A DNA stretch of 62,000 bases. Source: Tubiluchus corallicola. Taxonomy: Eukaryota > Priapulida > Priapulimorpha > Priapulimorphida > Tubiluchidae. The DNA lies in the NCBI GenBank assembly GCA_030141605.1, contig JAQGDQ010000016.1, positions 882,999-944,998 on the forward strand. The letters are read 5' to 3'. The position numbers and the translations under genes were made by a program. Position 1 is the first letter of the stretch, and each line of letters starts with the position of its first letter. The notes beneath the pieces were generated by a model that was not told where the DNA came from, did no database searches, and saw only the letters and a program-made list of their open reading frames with translations. Positions 12,401 to 24,400 of the stretch are shown here, in pieces.

Positions 12401-15400
12401 TTTTGCTCAGCATGGTGGTCTGTGTTTAAATGTAGATAAAGGAGTGATCTTTTACCATCATAGTTCAATTATAATAGTGCAAAGCTAGCTGACTTGCACA
12501 TTAAGAGGTATTTATAGTAGTCCAAAATACAACTTCTTTTGCTTACTCAAAATTACTAAAATTGACCATTAAAATTGGCCACTGAAAGTCTCACTTTTGT
12601 CCACTGTTTTATCATTCATTGCCCCATAAGCTGGAATGCAGCAGTCACTACCCAACAGCTGTGCTTACTTACCATGGATGTTTGTGTTATCAAGGATAAT
12701 CCTTTAGAATTAAAAAGTGAACATCCAAGTTCAGCCGCTTTCATATGTCTTAGAATCATTCTTCAGATATAAATACATCCTTCCTGAGTGAGGCGAAAGC
12801 CAGAATCATTATAACAAATAAAACTTCCCGCAATGAATATTGAACCTGGTTGTCACCTGTTGTGCACTGACCATGATTGGCATTGCTTAATTTCATTCGC
12901 AAAGCATGCACCATCACCACTCAGATAGGCACGTCACTTTATTGCCACCTACTATTATTTGTGATCATGCTTTGACTGTTTTGCTGCTGGCTGCCTTAAT
13001 TTAGCAACATTACAGTTTAATTCTTAATTAATGCCGTTTGGCTGTAATTTATGCAATCTGATCAATAATGACAATATTTGGTATTATGGGTATTGAAATA
13101 TTGAAATCGAATCAATGTAGCTGCATAATTATTGTACATCGGACAATTAAATTTTAATTTTGAAACCGAAATCACTGTATTTACAAAGCACTGGTGTGTT
13201 GGTGGTTGGTAGAAACATCCTGAATATCTAAACTATGTTATAAAATAAGCAGCGTCGCTATAAGGTGCTTGTAATTCAACACAACACACAAACACAAGAC
13301 AACCTTTGAATGCTAAAGATGCTTTTTATTATGCAATTAAAAAGACCACTTAGTGAGCAAAAAGTAGAGTAGTTTCACAATATATAGGGTGAATATATTT
13401 GATTATTTCAGTGTGATTGGTAAGTAAGCAAACGAGTTGCCCAATAACAGAAATAGGAAGAATTACAACATCATTTTTTCATACATAATCCTGGAAAAAA
13501 AGTAATTATCAGTGAATGACCAGCTAAGACTAAGCATTGTGCTTTAATATAAAATAGACACTTAATAATCTCTGATAATGACCTGAGCAAGTTGGAGGTC
13601 TTTAAAATAGTATAAATTGCAGTTACTAGTATGCTAAATTTGCTTGCATGATACTGCAGAAAAACCTACTTTAGTAAAACGTTACATCAGAATAATGCCA
13701 GAATTATGAAAAAGGTGATACTCCAATTTCATAACATTTCCTAGTCTGACAGTCTTGATGTTATCTGTCTCCTTTGTCGTTTGTAATGCTGAACTTATTG
13801 CAGTTTGCTAAATGTTTTGCATGAGTCTTAGTACTTGCAATATAGTCTAGCAATTCTATGATTATAACTATAGTAGTTTGTTGAATGCTCAGTAATACTA
13901 TAGGTATATGTAATTTTAATTCTTTGCCTTAACAACTTATAATAAGCATTTCGTAATAATCACTGTGAATCATTGGATAATTTCCTACATCCTACATCTT
14001 ATACTAGTTATACAGTTTAATTTTAGTTTTAGTTAAACAACAAATTAATATAACGTGATAATAGATGGAGAATGTCCTTTGCAAACCATATGCCATTGAA
14101 TGTGTGCAGAAAGAAATCACTGCAATTAACTACTTACTATTACTACATTAACAGAACTGCTAAATAAAAAAACATGTTTGTTTGTTTGTTTATTTATTCA
14201 CATTTTTATAGTACTTATTTTTTCGCAGCAAAACATAATCAATATTGGATTTCTGAGATTATTTCGAGCCGCCCGTCTTATCAAGCTACTGCGTCAGGGA
14301 TACACGATACGTATTCTGTTGTGGACATTTATTCAGTCGTTCAAGGTATTTTCCATCACAAGCTGTTAAAAAGAATTGTGTCTGCATGTAATAAATTAAA
14401 AGCATGATCACTAAGGCATTACAGTGATACTGCTTATTAAAGCCTATTAACAACGTTTCATCTTCATTGAAGACACACCGCACAATTTTGTTGTAACATG
14501 GCATCCGTATTTGCAAAATATTGTGGTACAGTTTTCACTAAACAATTTAATAGCTATCCTTGCCAATAAGCTTGCAAATTTTTTGTATGTATTTGCAAAG
14601 GCCTACAGTCATAGATTCCTCTTTCTTGTGTACACTTTGTGTTCTTTAATAAATGTATTTTACTGCAGTGCGTATCATCATTGTTAGCAGCAAAGTTTAC
14701 ACTTCATGTTCCTTGTCAAAAGTGCTACATTCGATTTAACAAAAAAAATTATTTTTCTTTTATAGGCTTTGCCGTATGTGTGTTTACTGATAGTTATGCT
14801 ATTCTTCATATATGCTATAGTAGGAATGCAAGTGAGTATCTTCTTTATTTTAGCAAAACGAAAAATGTCTACATCCTAACTGTTTTTACAAAATATTAAC
14901 AGAGATTGGTTACATTAGTTGTTTATCTTCTAGCATCTATCCATGGTCATATGTGACACAACATAAATTTTGAACTGTTTTTATTTCTTTTATCTAAAAT
15001 GCTTTTTCAGGTGTTTGGAAACATAGCGATAAATCCTGACAGCGCTATTAATCGGCACAATAATTATAGAAATTTCTTCAATGGACTGTTATTGCTGTTT
15101 AGGCAAGTACTAACAAATGCTAACAAAGGAAACTATTATTAGTAGTAACAGTTTACTGTCATTCTTAATACTAACTAACTTGCTACTAATAAAGCCTTTC
15201 TCCTCTCAGATTTTTAATACAGTTTCAGCCATTTCAAAATAAAATCCAGCTGTCCAGAACTGAGTTCTCTACAACTTTTGAGTAGATTTGGCAGGACAAA
15301 GATTTAACTCATTTTCTCCTCTGCTGTACAATTGGCTGCTCTAAAGGCATATTTTAATGCATAGATTTCATTGCAATGAAAAAAACACTGATTTCTGAAA

Positions 15401-18400
15401 TGCAGCAAATCCGTAACCATGTTATGTGTTTTACAGGTGTGCTACTGGTGAAAATTGGCAGCTAATCATGCTATCCTGTCTGTCTGGAGCCGAGTGTGAT
15501 CCATTAAGTAAAAACTATGCCGAAAACGAAGGCTGCGGCTCAGACTTCGCTTATTTTTACTTTACTACGTTCATCTTCTTTTGCTCATTTTTAGTAAGTT
15601 TTTTTATTGTTTTTGGGAGCAGGCTAGTGTGGACTATGATGTTAAAAGCAAGTGGTGACTTGGTTAATGTTTTCACTGTCAAAAACTTCGCTTTTGACTG
15701 AATACACACAATTTATGCCATAAAAATGGCTCCAACATGTACAAATTAACTGAATTTATTGTACCGCTATGATCGCATTTGACAAGTGTATGTGTCCTAT
15801 ACGTACGTCCTACAACAAGGTCAATTTGTCACGCGTTGGATGTTCAAACTCAAAGTTATGTCACTGAATAGCTTGGATAGATTTTGGAGAGACGTGGTAC
15901 CTTTGTTCCATTTGAAGTAACATGTACAAAAAGTGAATGCTACAATATTGCATTAAAAAATTCAAAAAATTGCAAAATTATTATGAAAGAGGTGCTGATA
16001 TTTAGTGCATTTTTACCACAGGTACTAGGCAGCATACTTCGCATAGTTCCTGGATTAATTAAATATCCATTTTTCATTTTTCCCATATCCATTATTGCTA
16101 TGTCTGTAAACGTTACTTGTGGTTTACAATTTAGATATTTACTTACATATTAGCGAGTCTGCTTGTATTACATATGCCTGACAATTACAAAGCAAAAACA
16201 TTAATTTTTATGGTCTGCATTTCATAGCTATTTTCCTGCCAAAGTTTTCTTAAAACCATTAATACTTACAGTTGTTTTTGTGAACAACTTGTTGAAATTT
16301 GGCACATAGTTTTTGGCGTGCATTGCAATCTATAATAATAAGAATTTTTTTAGGCTATAATGTAGGTACAACATGTAAGGTAACTCACTACTTATTTCCA
16401 TGGCATTCCCATTTATTATTATGTGCATGGTACTTTGATAAACCTAAGTCTTTCATGTGACTCGATGGGAAATTGAACCCACAACCTTCTGGGTGGCAAG
16501 CGTGCACACTACCGTTGAGCTGTACAACCCTTGGCTTTAATTTTAGCTGGTTTGTTTAATTGTGTGATTAAGAAAAAGTGCAAGTACAGCGACGTAAAAT
16601 GATATTGTAGTATAGCTACCTCGAAAACAAGTTTTGTGGGAGTCCCAGTGGAGGTGCAAAATTTTTCAGGGTTTCTAATTTAGTATTGCTTTCAAGCGTT
16701 TGTGTGGTTCATTATAATAGTGGCTAAAATATTTACTTTTCAGATGCTCAATTTATTTGTCGCTGTCATCATGGACAATTTTGATTATTTGACACGCGAC
16801 TCTTCCATCCTGGGTCCACACCACCTGGATGAGTATATCCGCGGCTGGGCCGAGCTGGATCCTCAAGCAACGTACGTTAAACAAACTGTTTATTACTTTA
16901 CTATTTTAACTATTTTTTCATTGAGATTGTAAATAGTGTTGTTTGTGTACAATACAGAGTGTGTAACTATAAAATCCATTTCAGAGGCCGAATACATTAT
17001 ACGGATATGTATGAAATGCTTCGTAACATGGCTCCGCCTGTTGGCTTTGGCAGAAAATGTCCGTACAAGCTGGCTTACAAGGTACGTGTGCCTCAAGTAT
17101 GATTTTGCAGTTGAAGTTTATAATTATTTTAGTAATTTCAGTTTTAGTTAAGAATGTGGATTGTATCCTTTATAGTTTGTTTTTATTTTTTTATTCTGTT
17201 CCTTAGCATTGAACAAAAGTAATACTGTAAAACGTGAATAGTGCACTGATTCTAGTGCACTAGTATTCTGAAATTTTTCTACATTATACATATTATTAAA
17301 GGAAAACCAGGCCCAACTTTAAACTATAGCTCAAAATAATCTGCCTTCTAAAATATTGAAAGGGAATATACTATTTGTTCAAGAATGAATTGCTAGATTT
17401 AATAAAACTAGTTTTGTGTTTTTTATACCATTTCAGCGGCTTATAAGGATGAACATGCCAATAGCAGAAGATGGTACTGTGCAATTCACCACAACTTTGT
17501 TTGCATTGATTCGCGAATCTCTCGGCATTAAAATGAGACAAGGTGAGACTAGTGTAGTATTATCTCCATATAAAGTCCAAAATAGTATAACATTGCATAA
17601 GTATTTGGCTGCAGATTGTCTTGAAACTGTCTGTCACTAAACTGTAGTTAGGCCTTTCTTTTTCAGTTTTGTTTGCATGCTGTTACCATATTTTTTGTAT
17701 TGATATTGTGGTTTCTTTTACTTTGTCTTCTGTTTATAGTGTAACTTACTTTGTCTTCTGTGATATGTGTAACTTCTGTTATTCCACTGACAAAATTGAC
17801 TGTAATATGTTTTGGTATTCAATTTCAAAGTAAGCTGTCCCATGTTTTGTCTTAACTTAGTGTTGAAATCACCGTTTAGAACATATTAGCTACGAATGCT
17901 ATGTGGTCTTAGTTACACAATTGCATAAAGCTTCTGCTTTAATCACATGTGGGATGCATACTTTGTGCTAAGCCTGTTTTTGCAAGAAGTGCAAAATTCT
18001 GAGTACTAAGTAAACATTTTTTCATATATTTGCTTTAATTTATAGTGAATTTTTTGTTTGAAAAAAGTTTTTGAAAGAAGATAATCGGTTAGTCATTTGT
18101 GGGAGTGCATACGCCTAAACTTTTTTCTGTACCTTGCTGAATCTTCTGTTGCTTTATTTATTACTGCTTCTTTTCACCTGTTCTTGCAGCCGATGAGAGT
18201 AACTCGACTACCATGGAGCAGGCAGGTGAGAGAGCTAAGAAAATAAAACGTTGCATGATGTGTAATGCACGTTTAAACAGTTAAGGCAGCATTTACTAAT
18301 GCATGTCGTGTATCATAAACATGTAACACTTGGCAAAGTTGTTTCACTGGCTACAAACACTAGTGTTCATACATAATTACTGAGTTGACATCTTAGCTCA

Positions 18401-21400
18401 CTACTCTAGTAATTCTGTTATTTGGCAATTTATATTTCACCTTCCTTGACTAATGTAGGGCAAGGTAGCACCTGGTAATTGAAAAGTTTGTATTTGGTGA
18501 TTATAGCCAGCACGTAATCATGTAGCTGTAGGTAACATAAATTTGTGGTCCTGTAGCTTTTTATCAACGTATTGAATTTCTGTGTAGATAGTACTGGTAT
18601 AGCTATTGTGAAATTTGCCAAACATACAGCTTTAAGCCGGGCATGATATATTGGTATGAGCATGCAACACAGTACATTTAATATAGCCTTAACTTTTAAA
18701 TAAATGTTTATTATTATATTCATTTGTTTTTTAGCATTCGAAATGGACCAAGGAGATGAGGAATTGAAACACGTCATTAAAATAATGTGGCCATTTCAAG
18801 CTAAGAAAATGCTGGACAAACTCGTACCACCCAATTCAGGTAATCTTTTTTCGAAGAACTAACTGCCATCCACATGCTTCAGCTTTTCAAGTTTATTCTA
18901 CCAGTTAAGATTTTTGTATAAATTTAATTAAGCTAAAAAGCTGCGTTTGTAGACTAGTAAAAGGTAAGACAAGGTACAGTTAAATGATAACATTCAAAAT
19001 TCAATGATTCAATACATGACTCAAAATGATTAAACGTAAGACCAAACATGAATAATTGATAATGTTCACATTATTAGTAGGGATTCAGATTAGTAAAACA
19101 TAAGACCAGATGAAATAATTTGCTGTTTCCACAAACTGACATAAACGATCAAATTTTAATGTGTACGTTTCTTTGCATGAATTTGTAGTGAATTACGTAA
19201 AAGCTATTTCAGTTTTTAATAATATAATTATTATTATGTTTCTGTTACAGTTTTTAGCTTTTGTGTGCATAATTTGAAGAAATTTGACAAGAATACTGAA
19301 AAGTAACCATATATCATTATTGAACTAAGATTTTGTCTGTCTTCACATTGTTGCAGAATTGAGAGATGGATGTTTAACTGTGGGCAAAGTTTATGCCGGT
19401 TTGATAATCCTAGAAAATTGGAAAGCTTTCAAAGCTGCTCAAAATGCTAGTCAGGTAAGCAAGTGAAAAAATGTGGCCATTTTGTTTATTGCTATTCACA
19501 GTGAACCGTGGAGTCCACTGTAGAAAATGTAGCATAAGGAATCAACACTTGATGACTGTATAATATAAAAGTATTTACAGTTCTTTTTGAAGCAGAGTTT
19601 AATTACTGTTTCAGTACACGGTGATGTGCTGACTTTAAATTGCTGACAAGTTTACTGCTGATGCCACAAAAAATTATATGGCTCTCACTTACAGCAATGT
19701 AATATTGCATTTGTACATGCCACATACTCTGTTGTTATGTTATCTTGTTCAAAGCTAATAGTTGATCTATGTTGTTTGTGAACAACCTGAAAGCATTATT
19801 TGTGCTTTTTGAATTAATGTGATCCATAAATCCACAGCTTTGTAAGATGATTAGACAATAATAATTGGATGTAAAGCATAGAAAGTCCTCTCTAACAGTA
19901 AATAAGAATTTTCGATGTCCATGTGAAAACACCTTAATTCATTGAGGTATTTTGATCATTCTCTTCTCATAATTTGACAAAGATCTTTCTGAGTTATACC
20001 CACAAAACATTTTTTTAAGCTCAAAATTTAACTAACTTACAGAAAGGAGAAATGTTGGCCTTTCAAGATCATTCCATCGAAAATGCTTAACTTAGGATGT
20101 TCTCTGTCGCTACACTACTATGTAGATACTGCTCTAGACAGCCTGTAATAGTTAGAGCTAGTTGCAGAGATCTTGCTTCGAATTACAGACAAAATATTAT
20201 GAATGTATTCTGACTTGAAGGAAGCTCGTATTTATGAGCTTTTAGTCAGACTACAAGTCTTCATATTATTTTGCTTCTCGTGGCTTCTCAACTGTGTCGT
20301 TTCCGTTTTCAGGAAAGTCTTCATGAGGTCAGTACAGTACGGCTGGTAATGACTAGATTGCATCCTGCATGTGCTACTGGGGCTAGCACTCGCCTCATAA
20401 GTGCATCATTCCATTAATACTTTTTTGCTTTAAATTTCTCTTTTTTACATTTACAGCAATTAAATAATTTGCTGGTATAATTTAATTGCACATCCTGTTG
20501 CACATCTAGTACTCGAAATTTGGTGTCATTTGACTTATGACTAGTACAGTGCTTTTTGTGAATATATCATAAGCTACCAAGTTTCTGGTATTACTACAAC
20601 CATCTGAAATTTAATTAGCATATTGTCTGTAGGGCTTTTCTGTAAGTTATTCCAACCTTGCTGCTATGTGATGATTTACATTCTGTATGTTGCACAATAC
20701 ATAGATATGATAGTAGCTTCTTACCAAGTGTCGAAGCTTTAAGAGTTGATATGTGAAGAAATCATACATTCTGTTTGTTTTACAAATGACTGTTCTATCA
20801 TCCTAACAGATGGCATAATTATTTTGTTCACCATTTATTTTTTGCTTGGCTAATTAAATGTAGAGTGTTATTAGTCAAAAGAAGACTGCCTGAACTTACA
20901 AATACCATAAAGCTTCGACATACATACACACGGCTTTATACATCATTATAATAGTTTTTTATTCCTAGCAAAGTTTTTCAACTCACCACAATGTTTCATC
21001 CGTAATCCCTGAGCACCTTTATACATATATATAATTTTTATTGTAATGTTCTAGATTGTATACTGCTTTTAAGTTTCACTTGTAACTGCACTGCACTTGC
21101 CTGATTTCACTCTGGCTAGCTAATATCCCACACATACCACTATCCCATTTCAAATTTATATATACTGACATATTATATTAAAACAGTGTATAACTTATGT
21201 AATTTTTTTTACTAATTTAATATTCTGACAGTCCTGTATGTTTACAATGTAGCTACTTTTTGACTTGCAAAAAGTAATAAATGCCCAGGTTGATTTCTGT
21301 AAAGCAAAGTAATAAATGTCTAGCTTTCTTCCTGTAAAGCAAAGTAATAAATGTCTACCTTACTTCCTGTAAAACTAGTAGTTTACCAATAGAACAAATG

Positions 21401-24400
21401 GCTCTTTATTAAATGGTGAAAACTAATTTTATAAGGAATACCTTATGTTTACAGTCTTAGTTTACTTAGTGACTTTCATTTTGGAAGTGATTTTCTTTTA
21501 GTTCAGCGAAATAATAATGTACATTATATTAAATTATTTAGTGTAACAATTTTGTTCTCAGCTATACTCTTTTTTTTTAAATTTACTAGCTAATAAAAGT
21601 GAAGTTATTGTAACTGCTAAGTAATTTCTGGGATTTCTGCAACAGTGTGATTTATACCTTACATTTCTCATGTTTCTTACTTTCAAAATCGATTATTAGT
21701 AACAGCAATTTAATACTGTATTTCTGATATGTTGTAATGCCTGATTTCTTAACACCACAATGCAGCAATAATTGCCTGATTGTTTCTTATTCATTCGAGA
21801 AAACCCTGAAAAAAAATTATGCATTAAAATTTGGCCGTATGATCTTAGGACACTTACTTCACTGGCTCAAGTGACCTTTGTCGCAGAACACACTTCATTT
21901 TGCTATGGGATATAGACTGGCCAATGCTGTTGCTCTTAAAACAGACATGCCTAGCATTTATGTTACATATTTGCCAGAAATAATAATATATTTGTGATCC
22001 AGTACAACAAGGATCACATCTACTTTAATGTTAACTAGCATTGTAAGTTAGGTAAAAATTACCTCATGCTATGCGTGTTGCTTAATACAGAAACAACTCA
22101 CAACTTGTTGTGATAGGAACCTTGGTAAGTTTAGAGCACCTTGCTTACCTGAGATAATATATATAATTTGCTCAGTGCCGCAAATTAGTTCCGGATTTGT
22201 AAGTGTCTCCTTTGCATACTAGTGATTGTCTTCTTGTGCAAGGCACAGCAAAGTCATACTTTTTTACTTTCAATCACTGTTAAAAAATTTTCCCATTGAT
22301 CTTAATGACTTTGTTAATGGCAACTACATACTGAACACAGAAACCTAACATTCTCACTGTTTCACTTCACATAAATTTCTGATATGTTGCATTTACAGGG
22401 GCTGTGTTAATATTTTTACAATGCCATGTCCTAGTTCAGCACATCAGTATATTATCTGCTGCATTTGGTGCTTAATTGTTACCAGTAATACCAAGTTTGT
22501 GCAGTTATAAAGAGCATGGTGTATAGAATCTGTTAAACGTAACACTGGTTAATTCCAGTCTTGAACACTTGCTGTTGAATATCAGTTTTTTCGCTTTGAC
22601 AATGAAAAATTTATTTTTTCCAGCAAGCATCTGGCCAATCCATATTTTTAAATTCCGTTTTTTAATCTGATTTCTGATATGAAAAACGATGCCAAAACTT
22701 CAAATTTTTTAGTGCTTCAAAATGATTATCAAAACACTTTGCTAAGTTGTAATTAGTGTGCGCAGAGGATTTGAGCACTGCATCATATAAAATGTTGTAT
22801 ATAAAATGCTATCCCTTGATTAGACCACATCACATCAAACAGAATGTAGTACATCCGGAAACTTTGGCACAATTTTTTTGCCCTGAGTTTGGAATTAATT
22901 TTTGTCCACAAAATACATGACAAGCTGCCATATGTGGATGAACCTATTCAAGATATCACTTCAAGAAAAAACTGTATTTTGTCAGCAAGTATTTCAAATT
23001 TAGTGGATATATTTATTGTAAATGCGTGTGTGTCTCTAACGATCTTTTGTTTGTTTCTTCCATCTGATTAGGAAAAAACTGCAGAGGTCAGTTGGGTAAC
23101 CTACTGAGTTTTTTCATTTTTCAACTTTTAAGTTTTTCTGGCTGGAAATGCAATGCGTCATAACACCATGCTACGGATGATTCTGTGGTGTTTGTAATGG
23201 TGCTTATGCACTTTGCTTTTCTACTAATGCTGGTTATGCATGATACAATGCTAAATACTATGCAGTGGTGCATGCTTGAGAACTTGATGCATATTATATT
23301 ACTCTTTTTTCAAAGTTTTCATCAAATACATTTCTCAAATCATACTAAGATGCATGTCAGCATTTGCTGTAAACACCAAGAAAATTACACCATCCAACAA
23401 AATTATTTTTAAGAAGTTTCAGTCACCTATTTTTGATTACTCTTCTTTGTTAGGAGATACTTTTTTGCATATCTTTATAATAATAATGTCACATGCTTCG
23501 TTTCAAGGGATAAATTCTAAACAGAGTTACATGCTGATTCCTAATATTTTTCATTATCTACACTAGATGTTCTTGTTTTGCATAACCTTGTGCATTTGTC
23601 TATAATTTATATTGCATGGCCACAGTAGCTTATTACTTAAATATTGGCTTATGTTTTTAGTAGACACCATAAGACCATGAGTCTGTGGTCACAATCTGTT
23701 TGCAGCAAGAGTAGTACTTGCTACGGGAAAGACTCATATTTTGATGCAAACATGTGAGCCATGTGTTCCTATGGTGTTTCTTAACTACAAGCACTTTCAA
23801 GCACTTTTTCCATTAGTATGCAAGTAGTCTTTGCTTGAGCAGATTCTAAACTTATACTGCTGTGACAATAACGGTAGTTTTCTTTTTCCAGCGTCCGCCA
23901 TCTTTTTTTAAACGCTTGCTAGGATCTGTGAGAACGCCATCGCATCGATCTTCTGCAAGTTTAGATTCTGATGAAGAGCATGAAGGCGTTAGCCGTTCCA
24001 GATCGCATTCTCTTAAAAACGGGTCAAATCTCAGGTAATCGAAATTGCTTAAAATTTTAGGTTTGCAGTGCCTCTCTGCACAGCTTGCAGAAATACCCCA
24101 AATGTTTTGATTAAGTTATTTTATTTTGTTGAGACCATCAGCTGCTCTGGGTGCTTCTCTGAGTTCTAATGCGTATGTATTTGCTATATCCAGGTGTTAC
24201 AGTATTTCACCTCTCGTGCATTAATTACCTGCAATATTAATTATAGATCACTCAGACCCAGATGTTGTATCAATTTTGTCCATTGTTAAGCATGAAAAAT
24301 GTGAAAGTGACAAACATGCAACGATGATTAGGTAGAAAATAGCACCTTTTATTCCCACTGGCTGAACTATCAGAGTGACGTCTCGGGTTAATAAAATAAC

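Larger units (their letters stand above)
19455..23891 (+). other. Cav2 intron(s) after the IQ exon
   Basis: 4.4 kb containing the two candidate microexons, the minisatellite at 21271 and a foldback at 23658-23788. The rest is AT-rich with no recognisable coding sequence. Confidence 0.65.

Noticed and set aside
12835-12895. B-box-like aggttcaatattc on the - strand
   Set aside because: Only one short motif; no head or tail shared with the SINE copies.
18430-18777. 115-codon - strand ORF overlapping the pre-IQ exon
   Set aside because: Antisense to a well-supported Cav2 exon; no family resemblance.
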